Positions 29,328 through 38,532 of a DNA stretch of 64,000 nucleotides are shown here, one piece after another; position 1 is the first letter of the stretch; the number at the start of each line of letters is the position of its first letter. The stretch covers positions 558,001-622,000 of the forward strand of contig NZ_LMQO01000001.1 in NCBI RefSeq assembly GCF_001425385.1, given 5' to 3'. The notes under the pieces were generated by a model, which saw only the letters and a program-made list of their open reading frames with translations, was not told the origin of the DNA and searched no databases. The translations under genes were made by a program, and so were the position numbers. Source of the stretch: Sphingomonas sp. Leaf407. GTDB lineage: Bacteria; Pseudomonadota; Alphaproteobacteria; Sphingomonadales; Sphingomonadaceae.

Positions 29328-30721
29328 ACCCGCTGCCGTCCGCCGCGCCGATTCTGTCGGCGGCGGCGATGCGCGACGCCGAGGCGGCCGCCTTTGCCGC
29401 CGGGGTCGATCAGGACGATCTGATGGAACGCGCCGGTCTTGCGGTGGCGCAGATGGTGCAGCGCGTGGCGATGGGGCGCGACGTGCTGGTGCTGGCGGGG
29501 CCGGGGAACAATGGCGGCGATGCCTTCGTCGTCGCCCGGCTGTTGCACCAATGGGGTCATGACGTGAGCGTCGCGGCGCTGCCCGGCAGCAACGAGGGCA
29601 GCGCGGCGCGGATGCGGGCACGCTGGCGCGGTGGCACGACGCCGCTGGCCGAGCCGCCGCCGCGCGCGGTGGTGGTCGACGGACTGTTCGGCACCGGGCT
29701 CAACCGGCCGCTGGTGGCGGAGGTCGCCGCGCCGCTCGCCGCGCTGATCGCGGCGGCCGAAACGGTCGTGGCGATCGACGTGCCGAGCGGATGCGACGCC
29801 GATGCGCGGCAGGACCTGCCCGGTGCGGCGCGCGCCGATGTCACGGTGGCGCTCGGCGCGCTCAAACCGGTTCACAGCGCCGATCTGGCGCGGTGCGGGA
29901 CGGTGGTGCTGGCCGATCTGGGCATCGACCTGCCCGACGCGATCCGCACCATCGCCCGGCCGGTCATCGCCGTGCCGGAACCCGACGCGCATAAATATCG
30001 TCGCGGGCTGGTCGCCGTGCTGGGCGGGGCGATGCCGGGGGCCGCCCGACTGGCGGCGCGGGCGGCCTTGTCGGCCGGGGCGGGCTATGTCGTCCTTGCC
30101 GGAGAAGGGACGCCGGGCGGACCCGATGCACTGGTCCATCGCTTGGTGAACAGCGACGCGGCGCTGGCCGAACTGGTGGATGACGATCGGCTGGCGGCGT
30201 TGCTCGTCGGGCCGGGGCTGGGTCGCGATGCGGCGGCATGGCGGTTGATCGATGCGGCGATGGCGAGTAGCGCGCCGCTGGTGCTTGACGGCGATGCGCT
30301 GTCGCTGCTGGGCAGCGACGGGGTCGGCCGGATCGCGCAGCGACGCGGGCCGACATGGCTGACACCGCATGCCGGAGAGTTTTCGCCTATGTTTCCAGAA
30401 CGATCGGGCAACAAGCTTGAAACGACGATAGCTGCTGCCAAAGCGGCACGGGCGACGATCGTCCACAAGGGACCCGAGACGGTGATCGCCACGCCTGATG
30501 GCCGAGCCGTCGTTGCGGCGGGTGCGTCGTCGTGGCTGTCGACGGCGGGGACGGGCGACGTGCTCGCCGGTATCCTCGCCGCGCGACTGCGGCCGGGGCA
30601 GGCGGCGGCGGCCGAACAGGCGGTGTGGCTGCATGGCCGTGCCGCGCGCCTCGCCGGGCCGGCGTTCGTCGCCGATGCGCTGATCGACCATCTGCCGGCG
30701 GCGATTTCCGAATGTCGCTAG
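29324..30721 (+). CDS. nnr: Bifunctional NAD(P)H-hydrate epimerase and dehydratase
   Basis: 465 residues. It repairs damaged NADH/NADPH hydrates. The N-terminal epimerase (YjeF-N) has MRDAEAAAFAAGV, GPGNNGGDAFVVARLL and DGLFGTGLNRPL. The C-terminal ADP-dependent dehydratase has HKYRRGLVAVLGG and STAGTGDVLAGILAA. The GTG start at 29324 overlaps the lipoprotein stop by 4 bp; no ATG is better placed. Its 3' end overlaps the methyltransferase gene by 10 bp. Confidence 0.94.
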   Translation: MNPLPSAAPILSAAAMRDAEAAAFAAGVDQDDLMERAGLAVAQMVQRVAMGRDVLVLAGPGNNGGDAFVVARLLHQWGHDVSVAALPGSNEGSAARMRARWRGGTTPLAEPPPRAVVVDGLFGTGLNRPLVAEVAAPLAALIAAAETVVAIDVPSGCDADARQDLPGAARADVTVALGALKPVHSADLARCGTVVLADLGIDLPDAIRTIARPVIAVPEPDAHKYRRGLVAVLGGAMPGAARLAARAALSAGAGYVVLAGEGTPGGPDALVHRLVNSDAALAELVDDDRLAALLVGPGLGRDAAAWRLIDAAMASSAPLVLDGDALSLLGSDGVGRIAQRRGPTWLTPHAGEFSPMFPERSGNKLETTIAAAKAARATIVHKGPETVIATPDGRAVVAAGASSWLSTAGTGDVLAGILAARLRPGQAAAAEQAVWLHGRAARLAGPAFVADALIDHLPAAISECR

Positions 30722-31941
30722 ACGGCGACGTGATCGTCCGCGTCGCGGCGAAGGGCGACGGGGTGACTGCCGATGGCCGCCACGCGCCACTGGCCGCGCC
30801 CGGCGACCGCTTGCTCGGCGACGGCACGCTGATCGCCGGCCCGCATCGGCAGGTGCCGCCGTGCCGCCATTTTCCGGGCTGCGGCGGATGCCAGTTGCAG
30901 CACCTCGACGTCGAATCCGAAGCCGCGTTCGTTGCCGACCGGGTGCAGGGCGCGCTGACGGGACAGGGGCTGTCCGCCACCGTCCGCCCGGCGCTGCTGT
31001 CGCCGCCGCGCACCCGGCGGCGGGCAACGCTTCACGCCGAACGGCGCGGGCGGCAGGTGACGCTGGGGTTCAGCGAGGGTGCCAGCCACCGGATCGTCGA
31101 CCTTGCCGAATGCCATATCCTGTTGCCGTCGCTGTTCGCGGTCGTCGCGCCGCTCCGCACGTTGCTGGCGACCGCGCTCAAGGACCGATCGCGCGCCGAC
31201 GTGCATCTGGCGCAGGTCGACCAGGGCGTCGATGTACTGATCGCCGGGCCGATCGCCGATGGGCTGGCGGCGGCCGAGGGGCTGACCCGGTTTGCGCAGG
31301 AGCATGGCTTGGCGCGGCTGTCGATCGACGACGGCTATGGCGCGGAGGCGCGCTGGGAGCCCGAGCCGGTGACGATCACGCTGGGCGGCGTGCCCGTGCC
31401 GTTCCCGGCGGGCAGTTTCCTGCAAGCGACGGCGGACGGCGAGGCGGCGCTGGTCGCGGCGGTCGATGCGGCGATCGGCAGCGCGGCGATCGTCGCCGAT
31501 CTGTTCGCCGGGCTCGGCACGTTCACCTTCACCCGCCCGGCGCGGACGCGGGTCTATGCCGGCGAGGCGGGACGCGAGGCGATCACCGCGTTAAAGGCCG
31601 CCGCCGGCCGCGCGGGGCGGGTGGTCGCCGCCGACCATCGCGACCTGTTCCGCCGCCCGCTGACCCCGGCGGAGGCCGAGCGGTTCGACGCGATCATCCT
31701 CGATCCGCCACGCGCCGGCGCACGCGAGCAGGCGACGACGCTGGCGCAGGCAAAGGCGCCGATCATCGCCTATATCTCGTGCAATCCCAGCAGCTTCGCG
31801 CGCGATGCGAAAATGTTGTGTGAAGGCGGCTACCGGCTCGACTGGGTGCAGCCGGTCGGGCAGTTCCGCTGGTCGACGCACGTCGAACTGGTCGCGCGGT
31901 TCGTGCGCGAAGATGTTACCCCGGATAGTCCGCGCCGGTAA
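30712..31941 (+). CDS. RumA/RlmD-type 23S rRNA (uracil-5-)-methyltransferase
   Basis: 409 residues. It transfers a methyl group from SAM to a uridine C5 in rRNA. Fe-S ligands: Cys51, Cys57, Cys60 in [12 protein letters not shown] and a fourth Cys in LAECHIL near 140. The SAM site is [12 protein letters not shown]. The nucleophile Cys lies in [12 protein letters not shown]. Whether it is RlmC- or RlmD-like cannot be set from motifs. Start ATG 30712 lies inside the nnr end. Its 3' end overlaps that of truA by 26 bp, tail to tail. Confidence 0.92.
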   Translation: MSLDGDVIVRVAAKGDGVTADGRHAPLAAPGDRLLGDGTLIAGPHRQVPPCRHFPGCGGCQLQHLDVESEAAFVADRVQGALTGQGLSATVRPALLSPPRTRRRATLHAERRGRQVTLGFSEGASHRIVDLAECHILLPSLFAVVAPLRTLLATALKDRSRADVHLAQVDQGVDVLIAGPIADGLAAAEGLTRFAQEHGLARLSIDDGYGAEARWEPEPVTITLGGVPVPFPAGSFLQATADGEAALVAAVDAAIGSAAIVADLFAGLGTFTFTRPARTRVYAGEAGREAITALKAAAGRAGRVVAADHRDLFRRPLTPAEAERFDAIILDPPRAGAREQATTLAQAKAPIIAYISCNPSSFARDAKMLCEGGYRLDWVQPVGQFRWSTHVELVARFVREDVTPDSPRR

Positions 31942-32659
31942 AGAACAGCCCGTCGGGCGGCGCGTTCAGCCACAGCGCCGAACGGTCGCGCGCGGCGAGG
32001 ATCGCGGCAAGGTCGTCGGGGGTGCGGCGACCCTGCCCGACCAGCGCGAGGCAGCCGACCATCGATCGCACCTGATGATGCAGGAACGAGCGCGCGGCGG
32101 CGTGGATGCTGATCGTGTCGCCGTCCTGTGTCACCGCCAGCCGGTCGAGCGTGCGCAGCGGACTGTCCGCCTGGCAATGCGCCGAGCGGAAGGTGGTGAA
32201 GTCGTGCCGCCCGACCAGCCGTTCCGCGCCTGCCGCCATCGCCACCATATCGATCGGCTGCGGCACCCGCCATGCAAGGCCGTGGGTATGGGTCAACGGC
32301 GCACGACGGTTGACGATGCGATAGACATAGGAACGGCGCCGGCACGAGAAACGCGCGTGCCAGTCGTCGGCGACCACCCGGCAATCGAGGATCGCCACCG
32401 GATCGGGCCGGAGGCAGGCGTTCAGCGCCTCCATCAGCCGGAACGGCGCGATCGCCTTGGCGACATCGGTATGCGCCCGCATCGCGGTGGCATGGACCCC
32501 GGCGTCGGTACGCCCGGCGGCGTGGACGGTCGCTTCTTCCCCGGTGATCTGCCGCAGCGCGCGTTCGATCGCGCCCTGCACGCTGGCGCCTTCGCTCTGC
32601 CGTTGCCAGCCGACGAAGGGGCGGCCGTCATATTCGACGACCAATGCGAACCGGGTCAT
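31916..32659 (-). CDS. truA: tRNA pseudouridine(38-40) synthase TruA
   Basis: 247 residues, usual length. TruA makes pseudouridine in the tRNA anticodon stem-loop. The catalytic Asp52 is in [12 protein letters not shown], followed by [12 protein letters not shown] and [12 protein letters not shown] near the C-terminus. It overlaps fmt by 4 bp (ATGA), so the pair is likely an operon. Its last 26 bp are antisense to the end of the upstream convergent methyltransferase gene. Confidence 0.96.
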   Translation of the reverse strand: MTRFALVVEYDGRPFVGWQRQSEGASVQGAIERALRQITGEEATVHAAGRTDAGVHATAMRAHTDVAKAIAPFRLMEALNACLRPDPVAILDCRVVADDWHARFSCRRRSYVYRIVNRRAPLTHTHGLAWRVPQPIDMVAMAAGAERLVGRHDFTTFRSAHCQADSPLRTLDRLAVTQDGDTISIHAAARSFLHHQVRSMVGCLALVGQGRRTPDDLAAILAARDRSALWLNAPPDGLFFTGADYPG

Positions 32660-33567
32660 GCGATGCGCGTGCCCACCGGGATCGGGAAGCCTCGCAACAT
32701 CTCTTCGGACGAGGTCGCGCCGCGTCCGGCGCGCTGGACCACGGTCGGGATCAGCACGCCCTCGCCACAGGCGATCTCCAATGCGCCGCCGACGACGGTG
32801 CCGGGTTCGGCTCCGGCGGTATCGGGATCGACATGGGCGGAGAGCACCTTGATCCGCTCGCCGTTCACTTCGAGGAACGCGCCGGGGGCGGGGTTGAACG
32901 CGCGTACCTGCCGCTCGGCCTGCACCGCGCTGCCGTCGAAGCGCAGCCGCGCTTCGGCCTTGTCGATCTTCGGCGCATGGGTCATCCCCTCGCTCGCTTG
33001 GTCGACCGGGGGATAGCGGTTGGGGTCGGCCAGCACATCGAGCATCAGCCGCGCGCCCATCGCGCTCAGCTCCTCTGCAAGATCGCCGGCGGTCTTGCCG
33101 GCAACCGGGGTGCGACCCTCCAGCCGGACCGGCCCGGTATCCATCCCGGCCGCCATCTGCATGATGCCGACCCCGGTTTCCTCGTCGCCGGCAAGGATCG
33201 CGCGCTGGATCGGCGCGGCCCCGCGCCAGCGCGGCAGCAGCGAGCCATGGACGTTGAGACAGCCGAGCCTCGGCGCGTCGAGCACCACGCGCGGCAACAA
33301 CAGACCGTAGGCGGCGACCACCGCGACATCGGCGTTCAGCGCCGCAAACGCCGCCTGTTCGTCCGCTCCTTTCAGGCTGACCGGGGTCCGCACCGCGACG
33401 CCCAACTGCTCGGCGAGCCGCTGGACCGGCGAGGGGGTCAGCGCCTTGCCCCGCCCGGCACGGCGCGGTGGCTGGCTATAGGCCGCGACGACAGTATGGC
33501 CGGCATCGACCAGCGCCTGAAAAACCGGCACCGCAAACTCGGGCGTGCCCATGAAGATGATCCGCAT
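32656..33567 (-). CDS. fmt: Methionyl-tRNA formyltransferase
   Basis: 303 residues. Fmt formylates initiator Met-tRNA. It starts [19 protein letters not shown]; the catalytic region is [20 protein letters not shown] with the conserved Asn/His pair, then DTGP. The C-terminal OB-like domain ([12 protein letters not shown] and onward) is complete. Start at 33567; the frame is open further upstream only as an antisense shadow of recR. It is divergent from recR and def, which lie on the opposite strand. Confidence 0.96.
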   Translation of the reverse strand: MRIIFMGTPEFAVPVFQALVDAGHTVVAAYSQPPRRAGRGKALTPSPVQRLAEQLGVAVRTPVSLKGADEQAAFAALNADVAVVAAYGLLLPRVVLDAPRLGCLNVHGSLLPRWRGAAPIQRAILAGDEETGVGIMQMAAGMDTGPVRLEGRTPVAGKTAGDLAEELSAMGARLMLDVLADPNRYPPVDQASEGMTHAPKIDKAEARLRFDGSAVQAERQVRAFNPAPGAFLEVNGERIKVLSAHVDPDTAGAEPGTVVGGALEIACGEGVLIPTVVQRAGRGATSSEEMLRGFPIPVGTRIA

Positions 33568-33621
33568 GACCGCCTCTCGACACCGTGGCGCTCGGGGTTG
33601 CAACCCCCTATCTTGGGAGCG

Positions 33622-34218
33622 ATGGCTTCTCCCGAAATCGATGCGCTGACCCAGGCGCTGTCCCGGCTTCCCGGGCTCGGTCCCCGTTCGGCGCGGCGCG
33701 CGGTGCTGCATCTGGTCAAGAAGCGCGAGACGGCGCTCGATCCGCTGCTGGTCGCGCTCGACCGGGTGGCGCGGCGGCTGGCGACCTGTTCGACCTGTGG
33801 CAACGTCGACACGACCGATCCGTGCGCGGTCTGCACCGATCCCCGGCGCGACGACCGGTCGCTGTGCGTCGTCGAGGAGGTCGCCGACCTGTGGGCGCTC
33901 GATCGCTCGCGGCTGTTCCCCGGCCGGTTCCATGTGCTGGGCGGGCGGCTGTCGGCGCTGGAAGGCGTGCGGCCCGACGACCTGTCGATCGACGCGCTGG
34001 TCGCGCGGGTCGCGGCGGGTGGGATCGACGAGGTCGTGCTGGCGATGAACGCCACGCTGGAGGGACAGACGACGGCGCATTACATCGCCGAGCGGATCGA
34101 AAAATATCCGGTGCGCCTGACCCAGCTCGCCCACGGCCTGCCGGTCGGCGGCGAACTCGATTATCTGGATGAAGGCACGCTGGCGCAGGCGCTGCGCGCG
34201 CGTCGCCCGGTCGCTTGA
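33622..34218 (+). CDS. recR: Recombination mediator RecR
   Basis: 198 residues, normal length. RecR works with RecF/RecO in RecA loading at gaps. The N-terminal helix-hairpin-helix is [19 protein letters not shown]. The zinc finger has Cys56, Cys59, Cys68 and Cys71. The Toprim domain begins [15 protein letters not shown] and includes [11 protein letters not shown] 33622 follows TTGGGAGCG. recR is upstream of def by 31 bp. Confidence 0.96.
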   Translation: MASPEIDALTQALSRLPGLGPRSARRAVLHLVKKRETALDPLLVALDRVARRLATCSTCGNVDTTDPCAVCTDPRRDDRSLCVVEEVADLWALDRSRLFPGRFHVLGGRLSALEGVRPDDLSIDALVARVAAGGIDEVVLAMNATLEGQTTAHYIAERIEKYPVRLTQLAHGLPVGGELDYLDEGTLAQALRARRPVA

Positions 34219-34249
34219 CGGCATGGGATATGCTAGTAGCTAGGCGGTC

Positions 34250-34774
34250 ATGGCTATTCTTCCGATCATCGAGATTCCCGATCCCCGCCTCCGCCTCGTC
34301 TCCGAACCCGTCGAGGGGCTTACCGACGAGGTCAGGACGCTCATCGCCGACATGTTCGAGACGATGTACGACGCGCCGGGCATCGGCCTTGCCGCGATCC
34401 AGGTCGCGGTGCCGTGGCGCGTGCTGGTGATCGACCTGCAGGAAGAGCAGGACGAGGAGGGCAAGCCGGTCAAGGCCCCCCATGCGTTCGTGAACCCCGA
34501 GATCGTCGAGACGTCGGAGGAACAGTCGGTCTATCAGGAAGGCTGCCTGTCGATCCCCGAACAGTTCGCCGATGTCGTCCGCCCCGAACGGTGCCGCGTG
34601 ACATGGACCGACCAGCATGGCGCGACCCACGACGAATGGCTCGACGGGCTGATGGCGACGTGCCTCCAGCACGAGATGGACCATCTGAACGGCGTGCTGT
34701 TCATCGACCACCTGTCGCGGCTGAAGCGCGACATGGTCATCAAGAAACTGAACAAGGCGCGCAAGGCGGCGTAA
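34250..34774 (+). CDS. def: Peptide deformylase
   Basis: 174 residues. Def removes the formyl group from nascent proteins, the counterpart to fmt 700 bp away. All three metal-site motifs are present: GIGLAAIQV (45-53), EGCLSIPE (Cys near 99) and QHEMDHLNG (His near 141 and 145). It follows recR on the same strand. Confidence 0.97.
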   Translation: MAILPIIEIPDPRLRLVSEPVEGLTDEVRTLIADMFETMYDAPGIGLAAIQVAVPWRVLVIDLQEEQDEEGKPVKAPHAFVNPEIVETSEEQSVYQEGCLSIPEQFADVVRPERCRVTWTDQHGATHDEWLDGLMATCLQHEMDHLNGVLFIDHLSRLKRDMVIKKLNKARKAA

Positions 34775-34804
34775 CGCCGGTTCATCTGCGCCACCGATCA
34801 TCAA

Positions 34805-34832
34805 CGTCACCCCGGCCTTCGCCGGGGTGACG
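34805..34832. repeat. Palindromic repeat between def and rmuC
   Basis: A perfect 12-bp stem (CGTCACCCCGGC, loop CTTC, GCCGGGGTGACG) of the same general class as the elements at 19001 and 52206, here as a single hairpin. The rest of the 159-bp gap shows nothing else. It may slow or end def transcripts. Confidence 0.75.
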
Positions 34833-34933
34833 CCGTGGGTAAGTGCGCCCGAAGCGACGAACCGAACTCCCGTCACCTTGTCGGTCGGACGGTGGGCGGG
34901 TAGGTTCCCCGTCCGTTCCACCCGGAGTATCGC

Positions 34934-36328
34934 ATGGACCCCGTATTGTTGCTCGTCGTCATTGCCGTCCTGCTGGCCGGGCTTGCCATCGGCTGGCTGG
35001 CGGGCAGCCGACAGGCGCAGCAACTGCGCGAGGATCGCGACCGGCGCGAGAATGATTTCAAGGCGGCGATCGCCGATCTGGCGCTGGCGACCGAGCGGGC
35101 GAAGGAAGTACCGGCACTGCGCGAGGAACTGGGCGAGATCCGCGCTGATCGCGACGCGCTGCTGATCGATCATGCCGCGCTGAAAGCCAATGCCGCCGCG
35201 TTCGAACAGCGGCTGACCGAATTCAAGGACGCGCGCGAGGCGATGGCGGCGCAGTTCCGCGAGACGGCGCAGGTGATGCTCGACGGCGCGCAGCGCGCGT
35301 TCCTGACCCGCGCCAACGAACGCTTCGCACAGGCCGGCGACACCAACGAGATGAAGCTGAAAGCGCTGCTGGCCCCGGTCGAGGCGACGCTCAAGCGCTA
35401 TGAGGCGAGCATCGGCAAGGTCGAGGGCGAGCGGCAGGAAGCCTATGGCACCTTGAAGGGCCTGATGGATGCGATGCGCATCGGCCAGGAATCGGTCAAG
35501 AGCGAGGCGGCCAAGCTGGTCAACGCGCTGCGCTCCGCCCCCAAGGCGCGGGGCCGGTGGGGCGAACAGCAGCTCCGCAACGTGCTGGAAACATGCGGGC
35601 TGGCCGAACACACCGATTTCCAGATGGAAGTATCGGTGGATCACGGCGAAGGGCGATTGCGCCCCGATGCGATCGTCAAGGTGCCCGGCGGCAAGAGCCT
35701 CGTCATCGATGCCAAGGTGTCGTTGAACGCCTATCAGGACGCGCATGGCGCGGTCGACGAGGGCGAGCGCGCCGCGTTCATGACCGCGCATGTCGCGTCG
35801 ATGAAGAACCATGTGAACGCGCTCGGTGCCAAGAGCTATCAGGCGCAGTTCGAGGATACGCCCGACTATGTCGTGATGTTCGTCCCCGGCGAGCATTTCC
35901 TCGCCGCCGCGCTGGAGCATGCGCCAGACCTGTGGGACTATGCGTTCGACCGCCGGGTGCTGATCGCCACGCCGACCAACCTGATCGCCATCGCCCGCAC
36001 CGTCGCGGCGGTGTGGCGGCAGGAGAATCTGGCGGGTGAGGCGCGGCAGATCGGGCAGTTGGGGCGCGAACTCCACGCCCGCCTCGCCAAGATGGGCGAG
36101 CATATCGCGCGGCTCGGCAAGAATCTAGAAGGGGCGAACACCGCCTACAACGCCTTCGTCGGCAGCCTCGAATCGCAGGTTATGACCTCGGCCAAGCGGT
36201 TCGAGACGCTGAACGTCGACACCGGCGGCAAGTCGATCGACCCGCTGCCGATCGTCGAACAGTCGCCGCGCCCGCTTACCAAGCTGGCGGTGGCGATCGC
36301 CGAGGCGGAGGAAGCGCGGGCGGAGTAG
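34934..36328 (+). CDS. rmuC: DNA recombination protein RmuC
   Basis: 464 residues. An N-terminal transmembrane helix (MDPVLLLVVIAVLLAGLAIG) is followed by a charged coiled coil (about 25-150) and the RmuC nuclease-like domain with GRWGEQQL near 203, SLVIDAKVSL and DYVVMFVPGEHFLAAALE. RmuC limits inversion-type rearrangements in E. coli; the exact reaction is not established. ATG 34934 follows CCCGGAGTATCGC. A repeat element lies just after the stop. Confidence 0.94.
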   Translation: MDPVLLLVVIAVLLAGLAIGWLAGSRQAQQLREDRDRRENDFKAAIADLALATERAKEVPALREELGEIRADRDALLIDHAALKANAAAFEQRLTEFKDAREAMAAQFRETAQVMLDGAQRAFLTRANERFAQAGDTNEMKLKALLAPVEATLKRYEASIGKVEGERQEAYGTLKGLMDAMRIGQESVKSEAAKLVNALRSAPKARGRWGEQQLRNVLETCGLAEHTDFQMEVSVDHGEGRLRPDAIVKVPGGKSLVIDAKVSLNAYQDAHGAVDEGERAAFMTAHVASMKNHVNALGAKSYQAQFEDTPDYVVMFVPGEHFLAAALEHAPDLWDYAFDRRVLIATPTNLIAIARTVAAVWRQENLAGEARQIGQLGRELHARLAKMGEHIARLGKNLEGANTAYNAFVGSLESQVMTSAKRFETLNVDTGGKSIDPLPIVEQSPRPLTKLAVAIAEAEEARAE

Positions 36329-36348
36329 AGCGGCCAACTCGCGTTTTT

Positions 36349-36460
36349 CCTCCCCTACCTGAGAAGGGAGGGGTCGGGGGTGGGTTGGGTGGTTGTGGCA
36401 GAACAACCTTCCCTCGCGGGCCTACCCACCCCCAACCCCTCCCTTGTCAGGGAAGGGAGG
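36349..36460. repeat. Double-hairpin repeat, copy 2
   Basis: Left half CCTCCCCTACCTGAGAAGGG with GGTCGGGGGTGGGTT, and right half ACCCACCCCCAACCCCTCCC with TTGTCAGGGAAGGGAGG, in inverted orientation. It shares CCTCGCGGGCC and ACCCACCCCC with copy 3. Between convergent rmuC and the ureohydrolase gene. Confidence 0.82.
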
Positions 36461-36476
36461 CGAGAGGTGACCGGCG

Positions 36477-37406
36477 TCACCCTTCTTCCGCCGCGCCCAG
36501 CACCAGCCCGATCGTCACCGCCGCGATCCGAGCCGCGATCAGCGCGCACAGCCGCTGCGGATCGTCGCGCGCAGGGACATATTCGGCCAGCACCAGCCCG
36601 GCGATCGTGCCGCGTTCGGCCAGCGCGCGCAGCAGCAGCACGACCTCCTCATAACGCAACCCGCCCGGTGTCGGCATCGCCACCGCCGGAAACGCCGCCG
36701 GGTCGATCCCGTCGCAATCGATCGACACCAGATAGCGCCCGCCCGCCGGCACCTGGTCGATCGCCTCGTCGATACCGTGGCGGATCAGGTCATAGGCGGT
36801 GACGATCCGGCTGCCCCATGCCCGCGCATCGTCGATCTGCCACGCGCCGCCGCTGCCCAGCCCGCGGATGCCGATCTGCACCATGTCCGTCACATGATCC
36901 ATCTCGGCCAGCCGCCGCATCGGCGAGCCATAGCCGTTCGGCTCGTTCAGGATCACATCGCCCCAGTCGACATGCGCGTCGATCTGCACGACGGTCAGCG
37001 GTCCGGCATCGGCGAAGCCGGCGGCGACCGGGATCGGCACCGAATCATCGCCACCCAGCACGATCGGCACCCCGCCCGCCGTCAGCACGGCGCGGGTCGC
37101 GGCGGTGATCCGCTCGCGGTTGCCGGCCGCATCCTCGGGCATCGTCGCGACATCGCCCGCGTCGCAGGCGCGGCGAAAATCGTCCGGGTCGGGAAAGGGG
37201 GTGAAGCCCAGATCGAAATCGATCTGCGACAATTGCCGCGCGAACCCCAGCGATGCGCTGCGGATCGCCGCCGGGGCGTCGGCCGAATGGCTGGGGTCGG
37301 CGCTGTTGTAGGGGGTCGCCTCGCTCGCGCCGAACACCACGACGCTGGGGCGCTCCAGCGTATCGAGGTCGGCGGCGGGCAGGGCGGCGAAGGTCGGACG
37401 GGTCAT
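36477..37406 (-). CDS. Ureohydrolase (arginase/agmatinase) family protein with altered metal ligand
   Basis: 309 residues of the binuclear-manganese ureohydrolase fold, which releases urea from guanidino compounds. Metal motifs: DAHVD (143-147) and SIDCDGIDP (Asp230, Asp232). The first metal motif is GGDDS (118-122), where most members have GGDHS, so a His ligand is Asp121. Agmatinase-like on overall motifs, but substrate is open. Start ATG 37406; an ATG at 37433 would add nine residues with a less typical beginning. The gene lies near the arginine succinyltransferase genes but is separated from them by a methyltransferase. Confidence 0.82.
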   Translation of the reverse strand: MTRPTFAALPAADLDTLERPSVVVFGASEATPYNSADPSHSADAPAAIRSASLGFARQLSQIDFDLGFTPFPDPDDFRRACDAGDVATMPEDAAGNRERITAATRAVLTAGGVPIVLGGDDSVPIPVAAGFADAGPLTVVQIDAHVDWGDVILNEPNGYGSPMRRLAEMDHVTDMVQIGIRGLGSGGAWQIDDARAWGSRIVTAYDLIRHGIDEAIDQVPAGGRYLVSIDCDGIDPAAFPAVAMPTPGGLRYEEVVLLLRALAERGTIAGLVLAEYVPARDDPQRLCALIAARIAAVTIGLVLGAAEEG

Positions 37407-37437
37407 GGCGCATGCAATGCACCGCTTGCCCAAAGGT

Positions 37438-38235
37438 TCAGGGGCGATGCTGTCCCAGCACGGTATAGGCCATCACCGCCGTGGCCACCGCCGCGTTCAG
37501 GCTGTCGGCGCGGCCCAGCATCGGCAGCTTGACCAGCAGGTCGCATTCGGCGGCCATGTGCGGCGGCATCCCCTGCGCCTCGTTGCCGGTCAGCAGGAAC
37601 GTGGGGTCGCCATAGCTCGCCGCGCGATAGTCATGGTCGGTATCGAGGCTCAATCCCACCAGCATCCCCGGACCGGCGCGCAGCCAGTCGCGGAAGGTCG
37701 CCCAGTCGGCCCGCGCCACCGCGACGGTGAAGATCGCCCCCATGCTGGCGCGCACCGCCTCGACCGAGAACGGGTCGACGCACTCGTCGATCAGGATCAG
37801 CCCGCCCGCGCCGGTCGCATCCGCCGTGCGCAGGATGGTGCCGAGGTTGCCCGGATCGCGCAACCGTTCGACCACCAGCCACAACGAGGCGTTGCGCCGG
37901 TCGATCGCGGTCAGCGCGGTCGAGAATTCGTCGTACACGCCGACGACCGCCCCCGGATTGTCCTTGCCCGACAATTTGGAGAGGATGTCGACGGTGGTGG
38001 CGATGGCGATCCCGCCCGCCGCCTCGGTTTCCTCGATCAGCGTTTCGAGCAGCGGGTGCTTCTCGTCGCTGGCATAGAAGAGTTCGGCGGGGAGCCAGCC
38101 GGTCTCGCGCGCTTCGGTGAGGATGCGCAGCCCCTCGGCCAGAAACCGGCGCTGTTCGCGGCGGTGGCGCTTCTCGCGGAGCAGGCGGGCAGCCTTGACG
38201 ATCGGGTTGGAATAGGCGGTGATTTCACGCGGCAT
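37438..38235 (-). CDS. TrmH/SpoU-family RNA 2'-O-methyltransferase
   Basis: 265 residues. The N-terminal substrate-binding domain has SNPIVKAARLLREKRHRREQ and FLAEGLRILTEA. The SPOUT knot has VVERLRDPGNLGTILRTADATGA, FLLTGNEAQGM and PMLGRADSLNAAVATAVMAY, the three typical motifs. It could modify tRNA or rRNA; the target cannot be told. A short membrane-protein gene lies just upstream on the same strand. Confidence 0.92.
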   Translation of the reverse strand: MPREITAYSNPIVKAARLLREKRHRREQRRFLAEGLRILTEARETGWLPAELFYASDEKHPLLETLIEETEAAGGIAIATTVDILSKLSGKDNPGAVVGVYDEFSTALTAIDRRNASLWLVVERLRDPGNLGTILRTADATGAGGLILIDECVDPFSVEAVRASMGAIFTVAVARADWATFRDWLRAGPGMLVGLSLDTDHDYRAASYGDPTFLLTGNEAQGMPPHMAAECDLLVKLPMLGRADSLNAAVATAVMAYTVLGQHRP

Positions 38236-38244
38236 GGGCGCCGG

Positions 38245-38466
38245 TTAGCGCAAAGCCTGTTCCGCGTCGATCGAATCGAGAATGCGCGCGCCGGCCATGA
38301 ACACCGCGATCGGGCACACCGCGAACAACAGCCAGCCGCCGATGCCGGGATAGAGCTGGACATAATGCAGCCCGCGTTCGACCGCGCCGACCGCAAGGCC
38401 ATAGATGACGAGGAACGCCTCGAACTTGGACTTGATGGTGAACAGGCTTTTGAGGCGGTCGAGCAT
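38245..38466 (-). CDS. Small membrane protein, function unknown
   Basis: 73 residues with two probable membrane helices (FEAFLVIYGLAVGAVERGL and GWLLFAVCPIAVFMAGA). A basic N-terminus (MLDRLKSLFTIKSK) suggests the in-side. No family recognised with confidence. Located 9 bp upstream of the SpoU methyltransferase on the same strand, so probably co-transcribed. Confidence 0.7.
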   Translation of the reverse strand: MLDRLKSLFTIKSKFEAFLVIYGLAVGAVERGLHYVQLYPGIGGWLLFAVCPIAVFMAGARILDSIDAEQALR

Positions 38467-38532
38467 GATTCACCCCTCTGCAAATCCTGTACCATCCGCA
38501 GATACCCGCCATTTCGACGGTCGGCAACATGG

